A stretch of 50,206 nucleotides of DNA, from NCBI GenBank assembly GCA_030602705.1, contig JAUVZF010000022.1, forward strand, positions 1 to 50,206, given 5' to 3'. The stretch is from Planctomycetota bacterium (GTDB lineage Bacteria; Planctomycetota; Phycisphaerae; FEN-1346). Made by a program: the position numbers and the translations under genes. Each line of letters begins with the position of its first letter. Within the stretch, counting starts at the first letter, position 1. Below, one piece after another: positions 30,713 through 38,884 of the stretch. The notes beneath the pieces are model-generated. The model made no database searches. It had not been told where the DNA came from and saw nothing but the letters and a program-made list of their open reading frames with translations.

Positions 30713-33700
30713 ATGAATCTACGAGCTGCATTGTTGTTCGTCCTTGTCATCTGCGCATCCTCGCTGTACGGAGCGGAACGTGTCCGACCGGCCATCGTTG
30801 TTGGGAAGAAGGCATCGGAGATGGAACGGTATGCCGTTCGCGAGCTACAGCGGTACTGGTATCAGCTCTCCGGCACGCTGCCGGAGGTCCGGACCGGCGC
30901 GACCGGGAATGCGAACATCCTGTTCGTCGTCGGAACAAAGGACAGTAATCCGCAGGTCGGGAAAACGGTTTCCGTGAGTCCTGAAGATCCAGGGCCGCAA
31001 GGTTATGTGTTGAAAACTGTTGCACAGGACGGGAAGAGAGTATTGGTCATCGCCGGGAGCGACGAAGCCGGGTGTCTGTACGGGGTGTACGGCCTATTGG
31101 AAGATCACCTGGGGGTACGATTCTACCTGGGAGGCGATGTCCTGCCCGAACGGAATCCCGACCTGAAGATTCCGGATGTGGATGAACGCAAGGCGCCCGC
31201 CGTCTATATCCGTGGCTTCCTGCCCTGGACCAACTTTCCGCAGTCGGCAACGGTCTATTCCTGGGAGGACTGGAAGTTCATCATCGACCAGATGGCCAAG
31301 ATGCGGATGAATTTTCTGCATATTCACAACTACAATGGCCAAAATAATCACAACGAGATGTATCACAACTTTACATATGAGGGGTTTATGTCTCGGGTCT
31401 GGATGCCCACTGTCCGCAGCGGCCACAGGTGGAGTTGTCCCCGCTGGGATGTGTCCAAGTACGAGTTTGGCGCAGACGAGTTGTATGCCGATTATGATTG
31501 GGGCGCGGACTGCGCGTTGCACAACAAGCATCTGGACAATGCGCAGGTGTTTCGGAAAGGCGCGTCGTTGTTCCAGAAGGTTATCGCCTACGCCCATACG
31601 CGCGGAGTAAAGATGGGGTTGGGACTGGACATCAATCTGATCCCCAAAGACTACAAGACCAAAGTGGACGATCCGGCGGTGGCAGCAGCCCGCGTAGATC
31701 AGATCGCCAGTGATTACCCGGACTTGGACTTCCTGCTTTGTTTCCAATCAGAGCAGCAACGGAACGCGGCCGCCTACGCAGTGTGGCGCAAGATCTTCGA
31801 CGGGTTCTATCGGGGTATGAAGGCCTCCTCACCGCGCACGCGGCTGGCGGTCGCCGGTTGGGGACTCGATCCGAAGCCTATTGCCACGCTCCCGGACGAT
31901 GTCATCTGCGCGCCGATCTCGCGCTATTCCGACGGATGCAACAACGGCTCGATTTACGGCAATCGTGAATATTGGGGCTGCCCATGGCTCGAACGTGACG
32001 GAAACAGTTCACAATACTACTATCCCTACAACATACACCTGTCGAACACGATCAAGGCCTGGCAGGACCGTGCACCTAACATGAAGGGACTCTACTGCCT
32101 GACATGGCGTTTAACGGATGCCATCGATCCCAAGATGTGGTATATAAGCAAGGCTCCCTGGGATGCCGAAAGCAAACTGACCACGTCCGAAGCAGTATAT
32201 CGCGACTACGCGGTGCACAACTACGGCGCCGAGGCGGCGGCCAAGACCGTGCCGATCATCAACCAGAACGAGCCTGAGGGGGATCTGTGGGGTGAATGCC
32301 AGAGGACCTCTGGTCTAAACATGCTGGGCAAGAACTTGTTCCACGTTCAGTCGCTGCGTATCGGACAAACAGAGAAGTCGATTGACGCCGCCAATTTTGC
32401 GGCCAAGCATGGGGGGATTCGTGGAGGCAAGGGGATAAGCCGCATCACCGACGGCACGTGGGTGCAGTACAAGGACGTCGACTTCGGGGAGAAAACTGAA
32501 ACCATTGAACTAAGCGTCGCGGCCGCCGGGCACGGAGGCATAATAGAAATCCGGCTTGGCTCACACGACGGCGACCTGCTGGCTTCGTGTGAAGTCAATG
32601 ACACTGGAGGCTGGAAATCGTGGGTCTCGAAGAAGGTAAAGATCAAGCCGACATCGGGTAAGCAGGATCTATCCCTTGTCTTTCACTGCCATCCTTTGTC
32701 TCGCGACGTGGAACATAACAAAGCTCTCGAACAGATAGAGGTAGTGGACCGTTGCATTAAGGAGGCCGATGATAACATGCAACGTGAACGCCTGAAGTGG
32801 TTGCGATGCCGTCTTGCGGCCACACGCGGTCACATCGCGCTGAAACACCGCTTCAACAGCTACAAGTGGGATGATTTGCCGGGCGAGTTTGAGCCATGGG
32901 TAAAGAACTTCATATACCGGGTGACAGATATCTCATCGCTGGGTAACATCATGAGTTCGCAGAACCGGTTCGTGCAGATCCATTACGTTGCCAAGACGGC
33001 GAAGCTGAGGAAGTCCATGCAAGTGAAACCGCCTTCCCACGTACGGGCAAAAGGCACCGGGCGCGGTGCCCTTATCACGTGGCGTAATGAACAAGACGAG
33101 GTGCGTGGCTTTCATGTATATCGGGACGGCGAGCGGGTTACCAAGGAACTGCTCTCCGCGCAGACTGATACCTTCAAAGACCGCACCGGGGACAGACGCG
33201 TGTATTCTGTTTCATCTGTCAACGCCCAGGGCAAAGAAAGCGCATTATCCATCCCTGCGCATTGTGAAGCAGGTTCCGCGGACCAAACGCCACCGCATAT
33301 CATTGTGATCTCGCCGCCCACATCGGCCGTAATCGGGCGGCCGGTATGGATCACGGCTCGCGTTCTGGACAATCGGAGCCTCGACAACCTATCCGTTACC
33401 CTCCGGCACCGTACGCCGGGGACAGAGAGGTGGGATGCTCTGCCCATGAAACGGCGTGCGCGTTCGGTCTTTGCGCGGATCCTGCCTGGATCGGCCGTTA
33501 CGGGGCAGGGCGTGGAATACTACATTGAGGCTACGGACGGCGACAATATGGCGGTATTCCCCGCATCCGCCCCTCAGACCGCTCTCTCACTGGTGGGCTG
33601 TCCTGCCGCGGATACTCCACCAGCGCAGCCTGAGTTGACCGCCGAGAACGGCGTCTTGAAATGGAAGCCCGTGGATCAAGCGTTTTGGTATCGAATCTAC

Positions 33701-33910
33701 CGTAGCACGGAACCGAAGTTTGAGTGTGGTCCGGCCACATTCCTGACATACGTTGCCGCAGGCACCGAGAAGTTCAAGGATGTTGGCGAGGATCTGCTTG
33801 GCCGGCCGCTCAAAGGGAAGTGGTATTACTGCATAACGGCAGTGGCCAGGGGAGACGCTGAAGGCCGGCCCTCTGCGGCGGTGGAGGTCGTCTATCCGCA
33901 GGGGAAGTAG
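30713..33910 (+). CDS. Multidomain secreted glycosidase: GH67N-like, catalytic barrel, CBM6-like, Fn3/Ig-like
   Basis: The 1065-residue protein has a signal peptide (LLFVLVICASSLYG). The N-terminal domain (about 25-155) has the alpha-glucuronidase/GH20b-like fold signature (YAVRELQRYWYQLSGTLPEV, GCLYGVYGLLEDHLGVRFYL). A TIM-barrel-like region follows (about 180-545, WEDWKFIIDQMAKMRMNFLH). A CBM6-like insert (about 550-662: GISRITDGTWVQYKDVDFG, IEIRLGSHDGDLLASCEV) interrupts a helical segment that resumes after it. The C-terminus has Fn3/Ig-like domains (about 768-845, 850-955 and 960-1060). The exact GH family and substrate are not clear to me; glucuronate- or hexosamine-containing glycans are the first guess. 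Confidence 0.8.
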   Translation: MNLRAALLFVLVICASSLYGAERVRPAIVVGKKASEMERYAVRELQRYWYQLSGTLPEVRTGATGNANILFVVGTKDSNPQVGKTVSVSPEDPGPQGYVLKTVAQDGKRVLVIAGSDEAGCLYGVYGLLEDHLGVRFYLGGDVLPERNPDLKIPDVDERKAPAVYIRGFLPWTNFPQSATVYSWEDWKFIIDQMAKMRMNFLHIHNYNGQNNHNEMYHNFTYEGFMSRVWMPTVRSGHRWSCPRWDVSKYEFGADELYADYDWGADCALHNKHLDNAQVFRKGASLFQKVIAYAHTRGVKMGLGLDINLIPKDYKTKVDDPAVAAARVDQIASDYPDLDFLLCFQSEQQRNAAAYAVWRKIFDGFYRGMKASSPRTRLAVAGWGLDPKPIATLPDDVICAPISRYSDGCNNGSIYGNREYWGCPWLERDGNSSQYYYPYNIHLSNTIKAWQDRAPNMKGLYCLTWRLTDAIDPKMWYISKAPWDAESKLTTSEAVYRDYAVHNYGAEAAAKTVPIINQNEPEGDLWGECQRTSGLNMLGKNLFHVQSLRIGQTEKSIDAANFAAKHGGIRGGKGISRITDGTWVQYKDVDFGEKTETIELSVAAAGHGGIIEIRLGSHDGDLLASCEVNDTGGWKSWVSKKVKIKPTSGKQDLSLVFHCHPLSRDVEHNKALEQIEVVDRCIKEADDNMQRERLKWLRCRLAATRGHIALKHRFNSYKWDDLPGEFEPWVKNFIYRVTDISSLGNIMSSQNRFVQIHYVAKTAKLRKSMQVKPPSHVRAKGTGRGALITWRNEQDEVRGFHVYRDGERVTKELLSAQTDTFKDRTGDRRVYSVSSVNAQGKESALSIPAHCEAGSADQTPPHIIVISPPTSAVIGRPVWITARVLDNRSLDNLSVTLRHRTPGTERWDALPMKRRARSVFARILPGSAVTGQGVEYYIEATDGDNMAVFPASAPQTALSLVGCPAADTPPAQPELTAENGVLKWKPVDQAFWYRIYRSTEPKFECGPATFLTYVAAGTEKFKDVGEDLLGRPLKGKWYYCITAVARGDAEGRPSAAVEVVYPQGK

Positions 33911-33933
33911 CAATTTGTGTGATGAAAGTGAAA

Positions 33934-33987
33934 AATGTCATGAGATTTAATGTTGGTTTGGTGGCGGTTGTGGTCGTACTTGCGGCC
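33934..33987 (+). repeat. Duplicated leader/signal-peptide segment, copy B2 (partner at 24999-25052)
   Basis: This is the start of the DUF1080 gene. The same segment occurs as an orphan at 25005. The shared part begins upstream of the start codon and ends within the signal peptide. Confidence 0.8.
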
Positions 33988-34557
33988 GGTCAGTTTGCCT
34001 CGGCGGCGGACAAGCCGGAGGGCGGCATTGATCTGTTCGACGGCAAGAGCCTCACCGGTTGGGAGTATTATCTCGTCAAGCCTGATGTGAAAATGGCCGA
34101 CGTGTGGAGCGTCCGCGACGGGCTGCTCATCTGCAAGGGCAAGCCGATGGGGTACCTCGCCACGAAAAAAGAATTCACCAACTTCCGGCTCATCGTCGAG
34201 TGGCGGTGGCCGTCCGGCAAACCGGCCGGCAACAGCGGCGTGCGGTTGCGGATTACCGGCGAGCCGCGGGCCTTGCCCAAGTGCGTCGAGGCGCACCTCA
34301 AGGCCGGCAGCGCCGGCGACGTCTACGGCTTCCACGGCTTTCAGCTCAAGGGCAACGCCGCCCGGTCGGTATCCGCCGAGGCCGAAATGATCGGAACACT
34401 CTCCGGCGTATCGAAAATCAAGGGCAACGAAAACAAACCGGGCGAGTGGAACAAGTACGACATCACGCCCGGTGGCGGCGAAATCCACTTTCGCACCGTG
34501 CGGTTGATTCCGCTCGAGAACGACCAGGACGCTTGCGCACTTAATAAGGAGGAATGA
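33940..34557 (+). CDS. DUF1080 (3-keto-disaccharide hydrolase domain) protein with internal deletion
   Basis: The 205-residue secreted protein (signal MRFNVGLVAVVVVLAAGQFA) has the DUF1080 N-terminal half (LFDGKSLTGWEYYLVKPDVK, FRLIVEWRWPSGKPAGNSGV) and the final strand GGGEIHFRTVRLIPLE. The strands normally found between NKYDI and GGEIHF (roughly 25 residues: a VNG turn and a PGKI-LQSE strand) are absent, the two ends being joined as NKYDITPGGGEIHF near 34465. The reading frame is kept. It may be misfolded or a functional short variant. I prefer ATG 33940, since the duplicated copy shares this start; ATG 33922 is possible. The stop overlaps the leader of the next gene. Confidence 0.8.
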   Translation: MRFNVGLVAVVVVLAAGQFASAADKPEGGIDLFDGKSLTGWEYYLVKPDVKMADVWSVRDGLLICKGKPMGYLATKKEFTNFRLIVEWRWPSGKPAGNSGVRLRITGEPRALPKCVEAHLKAGSAGDVYGFHGFQLKGNAARSVSAEAEMIGTLSGVSKIKGNENKPGEWNKYDITPGGGEIHFRTVRLIPLENDQDACALNKEE

Positions 34558-34559
34558 AC

Positions 34560-36428
34560 ATGAGTATGAACAGAAGAATGTTTATCCGCATCGTTGGCGG
34601 CGTTGGCCTGACCTCGACGGTTCCCTTCCGTTATGTCCTGGGAGCGGGAAAGACTGCCTTGTCGACCTCCGGGGTCCTGGTCGAGGCCGCATCCTTTGCA
34701 AAGCAGGGCGGGTGGAAACTCGATACTCAGCATTATCAGCAGATGGGCGGCTGCTATCTGCTGGCGCATGGAATGGGCAAGCCCGTTGCCAATGCCCGGA
34801 CTACCGTCGAAATTCCCAAGTCGGGCAGATGGCATGTCTGGGTGCGAACGCGAGACTGGTGCCCGGGTGACTGGCAGGCTCCGGGCCGGTTCAAAGTCCA
34901 CGTCCACCGCCAGACTCGCCGCCGACCACGACGCCGCACCCCCCGCCGCCGAAATGGTGCGCCACTGGAGCCGGATTTCGGCGCTGAAGGTGAGCGGTGG
35001 CATTGGCAAACTGGCGGTACCGTCAACATAGCGTCCCCAGGCACGGTTGAAGTGGAATTGGAGGACCTGACCGGTTTCGACGGCCGTTGCGATGCGATCT
35101 ACTTTTCCCGGGAAGCCTCGCCCAATCTTCCCAATGACGACCTCGTGGAGTTGGCTGCCTGGAAGGATCGCCTCAGCGGTCGCGTGGGCAAGGAGATCAA
35201 GGAGCGGGCATTTGACGTTGTCATTGTGGGCGGCGGTATAGCCGGGTGCGCCGCCGCGCTGGTGGCCAGGTTGAAGGGGCTCAAGGTCGCTCTGATCCAG
35301 GACCGTCCCTTATTCGGGGGCAACGCCAGCGAGGAAGTCCGCGTCCACACGATTGGCATATCCGGAAAATGCGAGGCGATTCTAAAAACCATCGACACGC
35401 CCCACTATCCCAACGGGCACGCCGATGCAAAGAAAGCCCAACGGAAGCGTGAAGCGACCATGGCTGCCTCCGGCGTCGATTGCTTTGCCCAGCACATCGC
35501 CATCGGACTCGAAAAGGACGGCGATCGCATCGCCGGCGTGGAGGCACGCGAGGTAACCACGGGGAGCATCCACCGCTTCCGGGCTCCGGTCTTCATTGAC
35601 GCGACGGGGGACGGCTGGTTGGGTTACTGGGCCGGAGCGGATCATCGCTACGGACGTGAAGCACACACCGAATTCGGAGAAGCCTGGGAGAAGTATGGCG
35701 ATCTGTGGAGCCCGGATACGCCCGACAATCGCGTGCTCGGCACCAGCGTGCTTTGGAACTCTGAGCAGACCAGCGAACGTTCGGACTTTCCCGGCGTGCC
35801 CTGGGCGATGCCCGTGGCGAAGGGGCACTCCGCAATCAAGGGCGAGTGGTACTGGGAGTATTCGGCTCAGACGGTGCATCAGATCAAGGATGCGGAACAT
35901 ATCCGCGACCACATGCTGCGGGCCATATACGGCTCGTTCGCCAATGCGAAGAAACACCCGAAGAACGCCACGGTCGCTCTCAAATGGGTCGCCTATGTCG
36001 CAGGCAAACGGGAGTCGCGGCGATTGATGGGCGACTACATCTACACGCAGGCCGACATGCTCGAGCGTCGCGAGTTCCCGGACACGGTGGTGACCGAGCG
36101 CCGTGCCATCGACCTCCATTATCAAAAGGCGCTGAAAGGAGCGAAGCAGGACTTCCTCTCGTGGTACATGTTCTACAAGACGGGCGGCGACTACTACGTT
36201 CCCTTCCGCTGCCTCTACTCCCGCAACATCGCCAACCTGATGATGGCAGGCCGCTGTTTCAGTTGCTCGCACGCCGGTCTGGGAGGCCCCCGAAACATGC
36301 GCACCCTCGGGCAGATGGGCGTCGCCACCGGCTTGGCCGCGGCGGTCTGCAAGAAGCGCGGCGTGCTGCCGCGCGGGGTGTACGACAAACACATAAAAGA
36401 ACTCCGTGCCCTGGCGGGGTATGCCTGA
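34560..36428 (+). CDS. Tat-exported FAD-dependent oxidoreductase (FAD_oxidored family)
   Basis: The 622-residue protein begins NRRMFIRIVGG, a Tat-like signal. A carbohydrate-binding-like N-terminal region (WHVWVRTRDWCPGDW) leads to the dinucleotide-binding motif DVVIVGGGIAGCAAALVARL, then GNASEEVRVHTIG, FIDATGDGWLGYWAGAD and the C-terminal AGRCFSCSHAGLGGPRNMRT. Relatives are widespread in planctomycetes; the substrate is unknown. ATG 34560 lies 7 bases after AAGGAGG, while ATG 34554 is too close. Residues about 119-133 (nt 34914-34958) are an odd Arg-rich run in place of the expected short loop; the +1 frame there reads as a more normal sequence, so a compensated frameshift is likely. Confidence 0.88.
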   Translation: MSMNRRMFIRIVGGVGLTSTVPFRYVLGAGKTALSTSGVLVEAASFAKQGGWKLDTQHYQQMGGCYLLAHGMGKPVANARTTVEIPKSGRWHVWVRTRDWCPGDWQAPGRFKVHVHRQTRRRPRRRTPRRRNGAPLEPDFGAEGERWHWQTGGTVNIASPGTVEVELEDLTGFDGRCDAIYFSREASPNLPNDDLVELAAWKDRLSGRVGKEIKERAFDVVIVGGGIAGCAAALVARLKGLKVALIQDRPLFGGNASEEVRVHTIGISGKCEAILKTIDTPHYPNGHADAKKAQRKREATMAASGVDCFAQHIAIGLEKDGDRIAGVEAREVTTGSIHRFRAPVFIDATGDGWLGYWAGADHRYGREAHTEFGEAWEKYGDLWSPDTPDNRVLGTSVLWNSEQTSERSDFPGVPWAMPVAKGHSAIKGEWYWEYSAQTVHQIKDAEHIRDHMLRAIYGSFANAKKHPKNATVALKWVAYVAGKRESRRLMGDYIYTQADMLERREFPDTVVTERRAIDLHYQKALKGAKQDFLSWYMFYKTGGDYYVPFRCLYSRNIANLMMAGRCFSCSHAGLGGPRNMRTLGQMGVATGLAAAVCKKRGVLPRGVYDKHIKELRALAGYA

Positions 36429-36508
36429 GCCATGTTCTGGTATGTGGTCAATCTCGATTCAGCAAACCGCCGCTGCATTATTTCAAGCAGAAAAACCAAG
36501 GAACGGTC

Positions 36509-36748
36509 GTGACGAAAATACTCACCCTCGGCATCATGCTATGTATGGCCTTGTCGATCAGCACAGGGTTTACCCAAGAGATACCCAACAAGTCGGCCGT
36601 CGATATAAGCAGCGTGAAGCCCGATTGGGTCGTTCCCAAAATGACCCGGGGAAGACCTGCGCCTGGTGTCCGGGTAACGGCGAGGAGCAGTCCGAGCCAG
36701 TGCGACTGGCTGACGTGCCCGCGGTTGCGGTACTCCTCGCAGAGTTAG
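36509..36748 (+). pseudogene. Truncated secreted esterase-like gene (signal peptide plus N-terminus)
   Basis: GTG 36509 follows AAGGA by 6 bases and encodes a good signal peptide (ILTLGIMLCMALSISTGFTQ). VKPDWVVPKMTRGRPAPGVR follows, which I recognise as the start of a planctomycete esterase-like family. After VTARSSP the sequence is unrelated and stops at 79 codons. Another frame then reads SEPVRLADVPAVAVLLAELD up to 36804, possibly a remnant of the tail. The rest of 36429-36800 holds nothing clear. Confidence 0.6.
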
Positions 36749-36800
36749 ACGTCAACCCGCTTGAATTGCTGCACCTGCTGAGGACATACAGGAGAACGGC

Positions 36801-38252
36801 ATGAACCGGACAATCGTGTGCCCAATGGTCTTGCTGGCGCTGTGTCTGCCGGCCACGGCAGATCAAGAGCGCAAGGAAAGTGTGAATCTCCATGAGACGT
36901 ACCGGCCGCAGTTCCACTACACGGCCGCCAAGGGGTGGATCAACGATCCCATCGGGCTCGTGTTCTACAAGGGCCAGTACCATTTGTTCAACGATCACAA
37001 CCCCGTCTCCTGCCGGTTCCCGGGCGGCAAGACGTCCGGCGAGCAGTCGCATTGGTCGCATGCGGTCAGCCCGGACCTGATCCACTGGAAGCACATGCCC
37101 ATCGCCGTTTTCCCGGACGACAACGGCGCCTGCTGGTCCGGTTCCGGCATCGTGGACCGCAGCAACACCGGGGGCTTCCAGGCCGGCAACGACCCGGCGC
37201 TGGTCCTGATCTACACCTCCGCCGGAAAGACCTTCGGGCAGAGCCTGGTCTACAGCACCGACCGCGGCAGGACATGGAAGAAATACGAGCACAATCCCGT
37301 ACTGGGGCAGTTGGTCCCCTTCAACCGCGACCCAAAGGTCATCTGGCACGAGGTGACGGGCAAGTGGGTCATGGCGCTGTACCTGCGCGGGCACGATTAC
37401 GCCCTGTTCACCTCGCCCGACCTGAAGCAGTGGCAGAAACTCTGCGACGTGAAGCACCCCTCGGCCACGGAGTGCCCGGACTTCTTCGAACTGCCCGTTC
37501 TCGACGCTCAGGGCAAAGTCACCGACGGCGGCAAGGACAACACCCGCTGGATCTTCTGGGGCGGCAACGGCACGTACCTCATCGGCCGCTTCGACGGCAA
37601 GGCCTTCACCCCTGAAAGCGGCCCGCACAAGACCGAATGGGGCCGCAACTGCTACGCCGCACAGACCTGGTCGGACATCCCGCCGCAAGACGGCCGGCGC
37701 CTTATCATCGGCTGGATGCACGGCGGCAAGTTCCCCGGCATGCCGTTCAACCAGCAGATGACCATCCCCCGCACGGTTACGCTGCGAAGCACCGAGGAAG
37801 GCCTGCGGCTGTTCCTGTATCCGGTCAGGGAAATCGAAAACGTCCACGCCAAGAAGCACACCTGGTCGAACCTGGCGCTTAAGGGCGGCGACAACCCGCT
37901 CGTGAACCTCAACGGCAAACTGTGGGACATCGACGCGGTGATCGAGCCCGGCAAGGCACAGCAGGTCGGCTTCGACATCCGCGGCCACAAGGTCATCTAC
38001 AGCGCGAAAGACCAGAAACTCACCGCCCTGGGCAGTTCGGCGCCGCTGAAGATGCACCGCGGCAAGATCGAACTACGGATCGTGGTCGACGTGACCAGCA
38101 TCGAGGTCTTCGCCAACGGCGGGCAAGTCGTGATGTCTTTCTCTCTGCCGATCGACCCGACGCACACCTCGCTGTCAACGCTCGCCACCGGCGGCAAGGC
38201 GAATGTCGATTCGCTGACGGTCTGGCAGTGCAAGTCGGTCTGGCCACAGTAG
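36801..38252 (+). CDS. GH32 fructan hydrolase
   Basis: The 483-residue secreted enzyme (signal IVCPMVLLALCLPATA) has the three GH32 catalytic blocks: WINDPIG with nucleophile Asp 49, NRDPK with Asp 177, and TECPDFFELP with Glu 224 as acid/base. A five-bladed propeller is followed by the usual C-terminal beta-sandwich (LRIVVDVTSIEVFANGGQVV). The Asn of WMNDPNG is Ile here. Family members act on inulin, levan or sucrose; which one cannot be told. The start follows AGGAGAACGGC. It is the last complete gene of the plus-strand arm. Confidence 0.93.
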   Translation: MNRTIVCPMVLLALCLPATADQERKESVNLHETYRPQFHYTAAKGWINDPIGLVFYKGQYHLFNDHNPVSCRFPGGKTSGEQSHWSHAVSPDLIHWKHMPIAVFPDDNGACWSGSGIVDRSNTGGFQAGNDPALVLIYTSAGKTFGQSLVYSTDRGRTWKKYEHNPVLGQLVPFNRDPKVIWHEVTGKWVMALYLRGHDYALFTSPDLKQWQKLCDVKHPSATECPDFFELPVLDAQGKVTDGGKDNTRWIFWGGNGTYLIGRFDGKAFTPESGPHKTEWGRNCYAAQTWSDIPPQDGRRLIIGWMHGGKFPGMPFNQQMTIPRTVTLRSTEEGLRLFLYPVREIENVHAKKHTWSNLALKGGDNPLVNLNGKLWDIDAVIEPGKAQQVGFDIRGHKVIYSAKDQKLTALGSSAPLKMHRGKIELRIVVDVTSIEVFANGGQVVMSFSLPIDPTHTSLSTLATGGKANVDSLTVWQCKSVWPQ

Positions 38253-38355
38253 GCTTAAGCCCGCAGGATACGGTCGTTCAGGGGTTCCGGCCGCGAGCGA
38301 GAAGTGTTCGACTGGGGCGGCGGCCTCGGACGGGGATCCTGGCTTGCAGGGATGA

Positions 38356-38373
38356 GGAGTTTGGGCAAACTCC
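38356..38373. terminator. Hairpin about 100 bases after the GH32 stop
   Basis: GGAGTTTG and CAAACTCC pair perfectly over 8 bases with a 2-base loop. No U-run follows, so intrinsic termination is uncertain. The rest of 38253-38467 has no gene. Confidence 0.35.
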
Positions 38374-38467
38374 ACGAGAGATGACCCACGGTGGCCGTGG
38401 TCCAGAGCGTGTTTGGAAATCCCGCTTCACCGTTCCGGCCAAACCGACCCGAAAAGGAGCGACCTCG

Positions 38468-38884
38468 ATGAGCAGATCCGACTGGAAAGCCGCCCTGTCT
38501 CTTGCGCTGCTGCTTATCGTCGCGGCGGGCCCCGCCGCCGATCTCCAGAGTCACTCGTCGGTTGAGGAGTTTGGCCACATCAAACGGCCGAGGGCTGCTG
38601 AGCACGTTGCTCATTTCACCGAAGCAGAGCACCTCGAGGGGGAGCGTGTGATCACACGTGTGATCACATCTGTGTCAGGTCTGGATGGAGTTCTTGGCAA
38701 CCGCCCAATCGTCGCGGCCCCGCCGGGACGAGGCGGCTGCGCAGTTCGGCCGCGCTCGTGCCTGCCGGGCCCAGCAGCATCTGCTCGCCGACGGACGTGG
38801 CGAACTTCAGCCGCTCGCCGCGGATCGTCTCGGAAGGCTTGCCGCTGCGGTGGAGCACGACCGCCTTGCCGCCCCAGGGGTTGA
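38468..38884 (+). pseudogene. Orphan signal peptide of a lost gene
   Basis: ATG 38468 follows AAAAGGAGCGACCTCG and encodes MSRSDWKAALSLALLLIVAA, a good export signal. The translation after about residue 28 matches nothing, and beyond 38663 it only reads antisense through the end of the GH95-like gene. I interpret it as the 5' stump of a gene whose body was lost when the convergent gene was joined here. Confidence 0.6.
38647..38668. repeat. 22-bp perfect palindrome spanning the GH95-like stop codon
   Basis: Two copies of the palindromic decamer TGTGATCACA, separated by CG, make a 22-bp perfect palindrome. The TGA stop of the minus-strand GH95-like gene lies inside it. The TGTGA/TCACA half-sites recall CRP/FNR-type operators, but the half-site spacing is not the classical one and there is no start nearby, so a terminator or recombination scar is equally likely. 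Confidence 0.7.

Noticed and set aside
36570..38057. Minus-strand open frame of about 495 codons
   Set aside because: It is antisense to the first GH32, which has all catalytic motifs.
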